A stretch of DNA of 64,000 nt from JBMDXB01 sp048594885 (GTDB taxonomy: Bacteria > Acidobacteriota > Vicinamibacteria > Vicinamibacterales > 2-12-FULL-66-21). Where the stretch lies: NCBI GenBank assembly GCA_048594885.1, contig JBMDXB010000047.1:1-64000 (forward strand), in the 5' to 3' direction. Shown in pieces: positions 53,648-62,679 of this stretch. The first letter of the stretch is position 1. The number at the start of each line of letters is the position of its first letter. A program made the position numbers and the translations under genes. Under the pieces are notes generated by a model. The model made no database searches. It was not told the DNA's origin and was given only the letters and a program-made list of their open reading frames with translations.

Positions 53648-54754
53648 CTAATTCGTAAAACGCCGCATGCGGACGTTGAGAATCAGTCCGAACGCGGCCA
53701 GCGTTGCGATCATCGACGATCCGCCGTAGCTCATGAGCGGTAGTGTCAGCCCCTTCACGGGGGCGAGCCCGGCGGACATCGTGATGTTGTAGATCACCTG
53801 AAACGCGAAACCGGCGACGATTCCGCCGACCAGATACGCGCCGAGACGGTCCTTCGCCAGGGCCGCTGCCTCGAGCGATCTGAGAATCACGAACAGGTAG
53901 AGGCCCAGCGCGACGAGGACGCCGATGAAGCCCTGCTCCTCCGCGAGGACCGAGAAGATGAAATCGTTGTGCGCGACGGGCAGGAACTTGTACTGCCCCT
54001 GCGTGCCCTCCCTGAAGCCTTTGCCCGTCAGCCCGCCGGAACCGACCGTGACGCGAGCCTGGATCTGCTGGTAGCCCGCGCCGCGCGGGTCCTGCGACGG
54101 GTCGAAGAAGGTGTTGATGCGCTGTTTCTGGTAATCCTTGAGCGCGAAGTTCCATGCCACCGGCGCCATCAGCACGCCGGCAATCGCCAGCACCGCGAGC
54201 AGCCGCATCCGCAGGCCGGCCAGATACGCGATGCCGAAAAACACGGGGATGAGCGTGACGGCCGTCCCGAGGTCGGGCTGCTTCGCGATCAGCAGCAGCG
54301 GGAAGGCCGCGAAGAGACCGCCGATGACGAGGTCGCCGGGATTCTTCGCGCCGCGGCGGTTCTCGCCGAAGAACATCGCCAGCACCAGGGCGATGGTGAT
54401 GCGGCCGAACTCCGACGGCTGCAGGTTGACGGGCCCGACCTTGATCCACCGCGTCGCGTTGAACTGCGTCGAGCCGGCGAACAGCACGAACACGAGCATG
54501 GCGATGAGGCCGCCGTAGATGAGGAGCGAATGCTCAGCGAGCAGGCGATAGTCGATCGTGAGACAGACGATGAGCGCGATGACGCCGATGACGAGCGCGT
54601 AGGACTGCGTCCAGAACTGCGGCCCCGGGCGGCCGCCCTCAGGGCCGCCCACGTAGGTGATGCTGTAGATCATCGCCAGGCCGAGGCCGGCCAGGACCAG
54701 GATCGCCGCCAGCAGCAGCCAGTCGATGTGAAACCAGAGTCGTCGTTCGAACAT
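53648..54754 (-). CDS. rodA: Rod shape-determining glycosyltransferase RodA
   Basis: A 368-residue SEDS-family membrane protein, peptidoglycan glycosyltransferase of the elongasome. About ten helices are visible, starting WLLLAAILVLAGLGLAMIYSI. The family blocks are RWIKVGPVNLQPSEFGRITIALVLA near residue 105 and AHNDFIFSVLAEEQGFIGVL, which contains the catalytic-region Asp. It works with PBP2, the product of mrdA just upstream. Between the two genes lies a GTAGG-tagged hairpin that supplies the mrdA stop codon. Confidence 0.96.
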   Translation of the reverse strand: MFERRLWFHIDWLLLAAILVLAGLGLAMIYSITYVGGPEGGRPGPQFWTQSYALVIGVIALIVCLTIDYRLLAEHSLLIYGGLIAMLVFVLFAGSTQFNATRWIKVGPVNLQPSEFGRITIALVLAMFFGENRRGAKNPGDLVIGGLFAAFPLLLIAKQPDLGTAVTLIPVFFGIAYLAGLRMRLLAVLAIAGVLMAPVAWNFALKDYQKQRINTFFDPSQDPRGAGYQQIQARVTVGSGGLTGKGFREGTQGQYKFLPVAHNDFIFSVLAEEQGFIGVLVALGLYLFVILRSLEAAALAKDRLGAYLVGGIVAGFAFQVIYNITMSAGLAPVKGLTLPLMSYGGSSMIATLAAFGLILNVRMRRFTN

Positions 54755-54761
54755 AGGTGCT

Positions 54762-54785
54762 GGCGCAACTGAAGTTGCGCCCTAC
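54762..54785 (-). repeat. REP-like GTAGG-tagged hairpin overlapping mrdA stop
   Basis: Minus-strand GTAGG is followed by the palindrome GGCGCAACT-TC-AGTTGCGCC. The TAG of the tag is the mrdA stop codon (54784-54782). The stem is nearly the same as that of the element at 14384-14407. It fills the gap to rodA. Confidence 0.65.
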
Positions 54786-56695
54786 TCCTGCCGCGCGGCG
54801 ATGATCGTCGGCGGCGCCTGCGGCTTGGTCAGCACCGGCAGCGGCCGTCCTTCCTTCTTCGCATAGTACGTGTCGACGATGTGCTTGATGATCGGCCCGC
54901 CGTAGTAGCCGTGCTCCGAGTGCTCGGTGAAGATGGCGCCCGCGATCTCCGGGTTGTCCTTCGGCGCGAAGAACACGAACCAGCCGTGGTCGCGCGCTTC
55001 GATTCTCCCCTTGAGGCGCTGCTGGGTTTCCAGGGACATGTTCGGCTGCGCCGTTCCCGTCTTGCCCGAGATGTCGCGCCCCTCGAGCCGCGCCCGGCCG
55101 CCCGTGCCCGCGCCGTTGATGACCCGCCACAGGCCGTCGTGCAGGGCCTGCACCGTGGAGTCCTTCATCTTGACGACGACCTTCGGTGGCGGAGGCGGCA
55201 CCGGCTTCCATCCCTTCCCCTCGTCCACCGCCTTCAGCACGTGCGGCGTGTGGCGCGTGCCGCCGTTGGCCAGCGTCATCATCATCGTCGCAAGCGCGAG
55301 CGGCGTCACCGAGACGTAGCCCTGGCCGATGGCGACGGAAATCGTCTCGCCGGGATACCACTTCTCCTTGTGCACGCGCTGCTTCCACTCGCTCGACGGC
55401 ATGATGCTCTGCACTTCGTTCGGCAGATCGATGCCCGTCTTGTCCGCGAGACCGAGGTTGGCCGCCCACTTGTGGATGCGATCGATGCCGAGCATGTTGC
55501 CGAGCGTGTAGAAGTAGACGTTACACGACTGCTCGATGGCCCGCCGCATGTCCACGCTGCCGTGACCGCGCTCGTTCCAGCACTGGAACCAGCGGCCGTA
55601 GAAGTTCGCGCCGCCGCCGCAGTTGACGCGGAACTCCGGCTTGATCCCCTCCTCGAGGGCTGCCGCCGCCACGACGATCTTGAACGTGGAGCCGGGTGAG
55701 TAGCGGCCCTGCAGCGGCCGGTTGTTCAGCGGACGCAGCTTGTCGGTGTTCAGCGCCTTCCAGGTGACCGGGTCGATGCCGACTGCGAACTTGTTGGGAT
55801 CGTAGGCGGGCAGGCTGACCAGCGCCAGCACCTCGCCGGAGCGCGGATCGAGGACGACGGCGGCGCCGTTGTACGGGCCGCCGGACTGCACCTCGCCGAA
55901 GTGGCGGAAGCCGTCCTCGGCCGCCTTCTGCAAGTCGGCGTCGATCGTGAGCTGCAGCCGCTTGCCTTCGGTCGGCGGCTGGTTGCCCATTTCGTTGATC
56001 TCGCGGCCGACGCTGTTGACGACGACGGCGCGTGTGCCTTCGGTGCCCATCAGCAGGTTGTTGTAGGCGTGCTCCACGCCGCTCTGGCCGACGATGGCGC
56101 CCGCCTCGATCCCCTTGAACTCCGGCCGTGCGAGCTGATCCTCGCGCACTTCGCTGACGTAGCCGAACAGGTGCGCTGCCATGTCGCTCGTCGGATAGCG
56201 CCGCGTCGGCACCTCCTGATAGATGATCCCGGGCAGCTCGCTCTTGCGCGCGCGGAAGGCAATCACTTGCTCGGTGGTGGCGTTCTCGATGAGTACGATG
56301 GGCCGGTAGCTCGGCTCCTTGCGCCGGCGATTCACCGTCTCGCGGAACTGCGCGTAGTCGGCGCCGGTCGCCTCCGCCAGGATCCGCAGCGTTCGATCGA
56401 TATCCTTCGTCTGCTCGCGGACGAGCGCGATGTTGAACGTCGTCGTGTTCTCGACGAGCACCTTGCCGTGGCGATCGAACAGCACGCCGCGCGGCGCCGG
56501 CAACGGCAGCCGTTGCAGGTACTGGTTCGTCGCGATCTCGCTGAACTTCTCGTGCTGCGCGATCTGGAAGATCCAGAAGGCGACCGCGAGACCGGCGAAC
56601 AGCAGCGCGACGAGGTACTGAACCACCGACAGCCGCAGTTCCAGGCTCCTGCGGTCATCCGGTGCCATCGCCGAACTCGAACTCGAATTCACCAT
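54782..56695 (-). CDS. mrdA: Penicillin-binding protein 2 (elongasome transpeptidase)
   Basis: A 637-residue class B PBP that cross-links peptidoglycan during elongation. A cytoplasmic N-terminus and one membrane helix (VVQYLVALLFAGLAVAFWIF) lead to a PBP dimerisation domain and the transpeptidase domain. The active-site motifs are STFK with the nucleophile S336 and K339, SCN in QSCNVYFYTLGN, and KTG in SGKTGTAQ. Length is usual. It ends in a TAG that belongs to a GTAGG-tagged hairpin; mreD ends 4 bp before its start. Confidence 0.96.
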   Translation of the reverse strand: MVNSSSSSAMAPDDRRSLELRLSVVQYLVALLFAGLAVAFWIFQIAQHEKFSEIATNQYLQRLPLPAPRGVLFDRHGKVLVENTTTFNIALVREQTKDIDRTLRILAEATGADYAQFRETVNRRRKEPSYRPIVLIENATTEQVIAFRARKSELPGIIYQEVPTRRYPTSDMAAHLFGYVSEVREDQLARPEFKGIEAGAIVGQSGVEHAYNNLLMGTEGTRAVVVNSVGREINEMGNQPPTEGKRLQLTIDADLQKAAEDGFRHFGEVQSGGPYNGAAVVLDPRSGEVLALVSLPAYDPNKFAVGIDPVTWKALNTDKLRPLNNRPLQGRYSPGSTFKIVVAAAALEEGIKPEFRVNCGGGANFYGRWFQCWNERGHGSVDMRRAIEQSCNVYFYTLGNMLGIDRIHKWAANLGLADKTGIDLPNEVQSIMPSSEWKQRVHKEKWYPGETISVAIGQGYVSVTPLALATMMMTLANGGTRHTPHVLKAVDEGKGWKPVPPPPPKVVVKMKDSTVQALHDGLWRVINGAGTGGRARLEGRDISGKTGTAQPNMSLETQQRLKGRIEARDHGWFVFFAPKDNPEIAGAIFTEHSEHGYYGGPIIKHIVDTYYAKKEGRPLPVLTKPQAPPTIIAARQE

Positions 56696-56699
56696 GGGA

Positions 56700-57218
56700 T
56701 TACCACTTCCTGCTGCTGAGGCTCGTGCCCCGCGCCCGCCGGCGCTGCAACATTCCCGGTCCCAGCTCGACCACGTGGAACACCAGCAACCCGACCACGC
56801 CGTTGATCGCCGCCTGCGTCAACGTGGCGCGCCACTGCATCGAGAGCGGTCTGGCCTCTACCAGCGCCTCGACCGCTTGAAAGCACAGGTCGTGGACGAA
56901 CGTCGCGCCGACGAACACCACGAACCGGGGGAGCGTCTGCGACACGATGAACTGCGTGCCGAGGACGCCGACGAAGAACCCGACGAGGGTCTTCGCCATG
57001 CCGCCTATCCCTATGATGCCTCCGGCGAGGGCATCCTGCACGAGGCCGCCCGCCGTGCCAGCGAGCATGCCCGTCGCGGGCCCGAAAGCCAGCGCGACAA
57101 AAACGACCGCGACCAGCACTAGGTTGACGAACGTGGCGGCCGCCATGGTCATGCCCGCCAACGTGGTCTGCAGCACGAGTGCCACGGCGAGTGCGATGAG
57201 GACACCGGCGACCTTCAT
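56700..57218 (-). CDS. mreD: Rod shape-determining protein MreD
   Basis: A 172-residue polytopic protein with five to six helices (VLIALAVALVLQTTLAGMTM, FVNLVLVAVVFVALAFG, GMAKTLVGFFVGVLGTQFIV and others), matching the MreD profile by size, hydropathy and position. MreD bridges MreC and the PBP2/RodA pair. Its ATG overlaps the mreC stop (ATGA). Primary sequence of MreD is weakly conserved, so the call relies on context. Confidence 0.88.
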   Translation of the reverse strand: MKVAGVLIALAVALVLQTTLAGMTMAAATFVNLVLVAVVFVALAFGPATGMLAGTAGGLVQDALAGGIIGIGGMAKTLVGFFVGVLGTQFIVSQTLPRFVVFVGATFVHDLCFQAVEALVEARPLSMQWRATLTQAAINGVVGLLVFHVVELGPGMLQRRRARGTSLSSRKW

Positions 57219-58108
57219 CGAGGCTTCCCGCCTTGCACGGGTGCCGGCGCGGGCGCTGGCTGCGCGGCGCTCGACTCGGCAGGCGTCGCCGGCCGGGCCG
57301 GCACGAGCACGACGAGAACCTCCTCCAGACCCGAGAAATCCACCGTCGGACGCACGCCGATGGACAGATAGAGTCCGCTGCCCCGCTCGACCCTCTCGAT
57401 CGTCCCGATGGGGTGACCTTTCGGGAAAATGCCGTCCACGCCCGAGGCGACGGCCACGTCGCCGGTCTTGACGTCCGACAGGTTCGACACCAGCTCCATC
57501 CGGAGAGGCGGATCGCTGTCGGAGCCGACGATCATCCCGCCGGAGCGCGTGCGCTCGATCAGCGCCCCCGCCGCGGCGTCGCGATCGATCAGCAATTGCA
57601 CCCGCGCGGCGTGCGCTGCCGGCTCGCCGACGATGCGGCCGACGATCCCTTTCGGCGCGATCACCGCCATGTTCGCCTGGACGCCGTCAGCGGACCCGCG
57701 GTCGATCGTGACGGTGCGCATACCGGGATTCGGGTTGCCGGCGATCACTTCCGCGGCAATCGTCGGCAGCGACATCCGCGTCTCGAGATCGAGCAGCTCC
57801 TGCAGCTTCACGGTCCTCGCCGCCAGCGCGCGCTGCTCCTGCAGCCGCACCTCGAGGTCCGCCACCCGCGCGCGTAACGCCTCGTTCTCCGCTCGGGCGC
57901 CGCGCAGCCCCACGTAGTTCCCCCACACGCTGCGCGTGTTGCCGACGATCGCCGCCGCGCCGTTCTGAATGCGTGAGAACACGGCAAAGGCGACGGCGTC
58001 GAGCACGCGCACGCCCGATTTCGATTGCACCTGCGCGGAGATCAGGATCACGTGGCCGATCATGATCGCCAGCAGCAGGTAGCCGGTACGTTGCCTGATG
58101 TCTAACAT
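57215..58108 (-). CDS. mreC: Rod shape-determining protein MreC
   Basis: A 297-residue protein. The N-terminal cytoplasmic tail and one membrane helix (TGYLLLAIMIGHVILISAQV) are followed by a coiled coil (ENEALRARVADLEVRLQEQRALAART) and the beta-domain containing VIAGNPNPGMRTVTIDRGSADGVQANMAVIAPKGIVGRIVGE, typical of MreC. The C-terminus is Pro/Ala-rich. It scaffolds the elongasome in the periplasm. It is separated from mreB by a C/G-rich foldback at 58109-58219. Confidence 0.95.
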   Translation of the reverse strand: MLDIRQRTGYLLLAIMIGHVILISAQVQSKSGVRVLDAVAFAVFSRIQNGAAAIVGNTRSVWGNYVGLRGARAENEALRARVADLEVRLQEQRALAARTVKLQELLDLETRMSLPTIAAEVIAGNPNPGMRTVTIDRGSADGVQANMAVIAPKGIVGRIVGEPAAHAARVQLLIDRDAAAGALIERTRSGGMIVGSDSDPPLRMELVSNLSDVKTGDVAVASGVDGIFPKGHPIGTIERVERGSGLYLSIGVRPTVDFSGLEEVLVVLVPARPATPAESSAAQPAPAPAPVQGGKPR

Positions 58109-58219
58109 CGGGGAGTCGGGGGGCCGGGGGGCCGGGGCGCCAGGAGCAACCGAGATCGTGAACCGCCAAGTGAGCGCTCCGTTCTCTGTGGCCCCCTGGC
58201 CCCCTGGCCCCCCGGCTCC
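58109..58219. repeat. G/C foldback array with 8-bp units (GGCCCCCT)
   Basis: The left part (near 58116-58141) has GGGGGGCC repeats and the right part (near 58188-58215) GGCCCCCT repeats, complementary to each other. Here the period is 8, not 7. The 111-bp element is all of the mreC-mreB gap. It may lower downstream expression relative to mreB, but that cannot be read from sequence. Confidence 0.6.
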
Positions 58220-59251
<1,032 letters not shown>

Positions 59252-59264
59252 CTCCTCTTGCGGG

Positions 59265-60365
59265 TCATGAGTCCGAGCCCGCGACGCAAATACCGTTCTT
59301 GCCGCGATCCTTCACCCGGTACATCGCCGTGTCGGCGGCCTGGAGAAGGCCCTCGGCGGAAGCCGAAACATCGGGCAGCGTGGCGATGCCCACCGAGACG
59401 GTGAGGTGGATCGCCAGGCCGTCGCCCTGGAGAAAACTGTGCGCGGCCACGCGCGCCCTGAGGCGCTCGCCGACCGAGACGGCGCCCTCGCTGCCGGTCT
59501 CCGGCAGCACGATCGCGAACTCGTCGCCGCCGAAGCGCGCCACCATGTCCGTCTCGCGCGCGGAGGCGCGAATCACGCTCGCCGCCTCGACCAGCGCCCG
59601 GCTGCCGTAGAGATGCCCGTGCGTGTCGTTGATGGACTTGAACCCGTCCAGATCGACGAACAGCAGCGACAGCGGCCGGCCGCTGCGCGACGCGCGCTTC
59701 GCTTCGCGCCGCAGCGCCTGTGACAAGTAGCGCGAGTTGTAGAGCTGCGTCAGGTCGTCGGTGACCGTCAGCGCGTCGGCGCGTTGCAGGTGCAGCGCGT
59801 TGTCGAGCGCGATGGCGCCAGGTTCGAGCGCCGTCCGCAGCGCCGTCAGCGTCGCCGGCGCGAAGCACGGTTCCGACTTCGAGACCGCGCGATCGAGCCC
59901 CACGAGCGCGCCGATCGTCTTGCCCCGGCACTCGAGCGGAAACGCGACCGCCGCCACCGTCTCGTCCAGACTGACGCGCCGATCCGCCGCCACGTCGGCC
60001 GAGCAGAACACCTCCCCGCTTCGCATCACCCATCCGCCAATGCCGTGGGCAGCCGGCTCGAGCGCAGGCGTCAGCGCGCGGACCGCCATGGCGCGCGTGC
60101 GTCCGTCCAGTCCCGCCGCGAGCACGAGCCATGCCGCCGCCGGCACCCAGTCCGACACACGGGCGACGAGCGCGTCGGCGACGCGCTCGGGCTCGAGGCT
60201 CGCATTGACGGCACGGATCATATCGGCGAGCACGTCAGCGCGCGACAGCCGGCGGCCGAGTGTCGCCTGCACGCTTCGCAGCTTCCCTGCGAGATCCGGG
60301 CGTCCTCCAGATACCGGGTTCCTGCTCGATGGACGCGCGCGAGGCTGCCGACCAGTCGGGGTCAA
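59265..60365 (-). CDS. GAF-GGDEF diguanylate cyclase
   Basis: A 366-residue protein: an N-terminal basic region, a GAF-like sensor domain (about residues 35-190) and a C-terminal GGDEF domain. GGDEF is intact at residues 279-283, and the inhibitory I-site RETD is at 270-273, five residues before it, so product feedback is likely. It makes c-di-GMP from two GTP. It is upstream of mreB by 13 bp, which may link c-di-GMP to cell shape. The start at ATG 60365 gives an Arg/Pro-rich head. Confidence 0.93.
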   Translation of the reverse strand: MTPTGRQPRARPSSRNPVSGGRPDLAGKLRSVQATLGRRLSRADVLADMIRAVNASLEPERVADALVARVSDWVPAAAWLVLAAGLDGRTRAMAVRALTPALEPAAHGIGGWVMRSGEVFCSADVAADRRVSLDETVAAVAFPLECRGKTIGALVGLDRAVSKSEPCFAPATLTALRTALEPGAIALDNALHLQRADALTVTDDLTQLYNSRYLSQALRREAKRASRSGRPLSLLFVDLDGFKSINDTHGHLYGSRALVEAASVIRASARETDMVARFGGDEFAIVLPETGSEGAVSVGERLRARVAAHSFLQGDGLAIHLTVSVGIATLPDVSASAEGLLQAADTAMYRVKDRGKNGICVAGSDS

Positions 60366-60446
60366 TCGGCTCTGCGTCCCATAGGAATGGCGAATTGCCT
60401 CTAAGTCCTTCTATCCACCGAAAATATAACACGTCCATTAGTGCGT

Positions 60447-60601
60447 GGTCCCTGGTCCCTCGTTCCTGGTCACGGGTCCCTGGTCCCGGTCCCGCGTCCG
60501 TGGTCCCGGGTCCCGGGTCCCGGGGCCCGGTCCCGGCCCCGACCCGAGACCTGGGACCGGGGACGTCGGACCCGTGACGAGGGACCAGGGACGAGGGACC
60601 T
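60447..60601. repeat. Heptamer foldback array GGTCCCT/GGGACCA
   Basis: About twenty 7-nt units, a few of 6 or 8. The left half (60447-60530) is GGTCCCT/GGTCCCG; the right half (60550-60601) is GGGACCA/GGGACGA type, its complement. The whole can form a very long G/C hairpin. It lies in the divergent region between the diguanylate cyclase and the PpiD-like gene; the + strand frame through it is open, but encodes only Gly/Pro/Arg. Confidence 0.75.
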
Positions 60602-60648
60602 CGTGGCATAATGACGGTTTCTCTACTTCGATTTCGAGGCAGCCGAAC

Positions 60649-62571
60649 ATGACCATGCTCGACAGGATGCGGCGCCACAAGAACTGGCTCAAATGGAGCC
60701 TGGCACTGGTGGTCGTGGCATTCGTTCTTCTCTACATCCCGCAGGAGTGGCTCGCCAACCCCTCCGCCGGCGCCGGCCCGAGTGCCGTGGTCGCGTCCGT
60801 CGACGGACGCGACATCACCGTGGCCCGCTTCCGCCGCGCGTATCAGCAGCAGATGCAGGCGTATCGCTCGGCCTACGGCGGCAACATGGATGAACGGCTC
60901 CTCAAGCAGCTCGGCATCGATCGCCGGATCGTGCAGCAGATGATCGAGGAAGAAGCGGCGCTCGCCGAGGCCGACACGCTCGGAATCGACGCCAGCGACG
61001 CCGAGGTGAAGGCGCGCATCGCCGCGCTGCCCGGGTTCCAGGAGAACGGCCAGTTCGTCGGCGACAGGCGCTATCGCGAAATCCTCGACATGCAGAACCC
61101 GCCGCTCCGCCCCAGCGAGTTCCAGGAACAGGTCCGCCGCAGCATCGTCGTCGAGAAGCTACAGGGCGCGTTGACCGACTGGATTACGGTGAGCGACAAG
61201 GAGCTCGACGAGGAGTATCGCCGCCGCAACGAGAAGGTGAAGCTCGCGGTCGTCTCGTTCCCCGCCGACAAGTTCCGCGAAGGTCTCGCCGCCAGCGACG
61301 ACGAAATCGCGAAGCACTTCGAGGCGAACAAGAACACGTTCCGCATTCCCGAGAAGCGCAAGGTGCGCTACGCGATCGTCGACATGCAGGCGATCCGCCA
61401 GCGCATCACCGTCACGCCCGAAGAGGCGAAGCGGAACTACGACGACAACAGTCAGCAGTACTCGACACCCGAGCAGGTGCGCGCGAGCCACATCCTGCTC
61501 AAGACCGAGGGCAAGGACGAAGCGGCCGTGAAGAAGCAGGCGGAGGCGCTGCTGGCCAAGGCCAAGGCGGGTGCCGATTTCGCCAAGCTCGCCAGCGAGA
61601 ACACGGAAGAGGAGGCGGGCAAGACGCGCGGCGGTGATCTCGACTTCTTCGGCAAGGGGCAGATGGTGCCGGAGTTCGAGCAGGCGGCGTGGTCGCTGCA
61701 GCCAGGCCAGATCCACGACGGCGTCGTGAAGACCCAGTTCGGATACCACGTGATCAAGGTGACGGACCGCCGCGCAGCCTCGACCAAGACGTTCGAGGAG
61801 GTCCGGCCGCAAATCGAGGATCAGATCAAGTGGGAGCGGGCACAGAGCGAAGCGCAGCGCCTCGCCGACGAAGTGGGGCCGCAACTGAAGAAGCCCGCCG
61901 ATCTCGACACCATCGCGAAGACGCGCGGGCTAACGGTCGGCGACTCCAACATGTTCTCGCGCGAGGAGCCGATCGCCGGCATCGGGCTGTCCCCGGCCGC
62001 AGCCGAGCGTGCCTTCAGCCTGAAAGACGACGAAGTCAGCGAAGCGATCCGCACACCGCAGGGGTTCGTGTTCCTCACGGTCACCGGCAAGCAGGACACA
62101 TACGTGCCGAAGCTGGAGGAAGTGAAGGAGCGGGTGCGTGAGGACGTGCTGAAGCAGAAGGCCGTGGACGCGGCGCGGCAGAAGGCGTCGTCGATTGCCG
62201 GCCAACTGAAGACCGGCGACTTCGACGCGGCGGCGAAGGCCGCGGGCCTCGACGTGAAGACGACGGATCTGATCGCGCGCGGCGCGCCGGTCGGCGACGT
62301 CGGTGCCAGCCCGGCGATCGACGCGGCTGCCTGGTCGCTGCCCGCCGGCGGCGTCAGCGACCCGATCGTCACCGACAACGGCGCCGTCGTCGTGAAGGTG
62401 CTCGAGAAGAAGGACGTGACGCCGCAGGAACTCGCGTCGGGCAAGGGAACGCTGCGCGAGGAAATGCTGCGCGAACGCCGCAACCGCTTCTTCGGCGCCT
62501 ACATGTCCAAGGCGCGCGACAAGATGAAGATCGAGATCAATCAGGCGGTGCTGGCTCAGATTACGGCGTAG
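60649..62571 (+). CDS. PpiD/SurA-type peptidyl-prolyl isomerase
   Basis: A 640-residue membrane-anchored periplasmic chaperone. Start is ATG 60649; the upstream open frame is repeat array. One membrane helix (NWLKWSLALVVVAFVLLYIPQEWL, about residues 12-35), then a SurA-N-like domain (VVASVDGRDITVARFRRAYQQQMQAYR). A parvulin (PPIC) domain from about residue 275 (VRASHILLKTEG to FGYHVIKVTDRR) and a second, degenerate one follow. PpiD-like proteins fold outer-membrane or secreted proteins. The gene converges on sppA across a foldback element. Confidence 0.92.
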   Translation: MTMLDRMRRHKNWLKWSLALVVVAFVLLYIPQEWLANPSAGAGPSAVVASVDGRDITVARFRRAYQQQMQAYRSAYGGNMDERLLKQLGIDRRIVQQMIEEEAALAEADTLGIDASDAEVKARIAALPGFQENGQFVGDRRYREILDMQNPPLRPSEFQEQVRRSIVVEKLQGALTDWITVSDKELDEEYRRRNEKVKLAVVSFPADKFREGLAASDDEIAKHFEANKNTFRIPEKRKVRYAIVDMQAIRQRITVTPEEAKRNYDDNSQQYSTPEQVRASHILLKTEGKDEAAVKKQAEALLAKAKAGADFAKLASENTEEEAGKTRGGDLDFFGKGQMVPEFEQAAWSLQPGQIHDGVVKTQFGYHVIKVTDRRAASTKTFEEVRPQIEDQIKWERAQSEAQRLADEVGPQLKKPADLDTIAKTRGLTVGDSNMFSREEPIAGIGLSPAAAERAFSLKDDEVSEAIRTPQGFVFLTVTGKQDTYVPKLEEVKERVREDVLKQKAVDAARQKASSIAGQLKTGDFDAAAKAAGLDVKTTDLIARGAPVGDVGASPAIDAAAWSLPAGGVSDPIVTDNGAVVVKVLEKKDVTPQELASGKGTLREEMLRERRNRFFGAYMSKARDKMKIEINQAVLAQITA

Positions 62572-62572
62572 T

Positions 62573-62679
62573 GTCAATGCTGAATGCTGAATGCCAAATG
62601 CTGAAAATGCCGAATATTGAATGATCGAAGTCACTCATTCCACATTTTCGGCATTCAGCATTCAGCATTCAGCATTGAC
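62573..62679. repeat. Heptamer foldback element TGCTGAA with GTCAA...TTGAC ends
   Basis: A 107-bp element. The left end is GTCAA plus TGCTGAA units (62573-62605), the right end complementary TTCAGCA units plus TTGAC (62650-62679), with a partly paired AT-rich centre. The ends match those at 20515 and 20710 (GTCAA/TTGAC). It occupies the whole convergent gap between the PpiD-like gene and sppA and could terminate both. Confidence 0.8.

Noticed and set aside
60445..60648. 68-codon N-terminal extension of the PpiD-like protein
   Set aside because: It is the translation of a GGTCCC array (Gly/Pro/Arg only), and the real N-terminus with its membrane helix starts at 60649.
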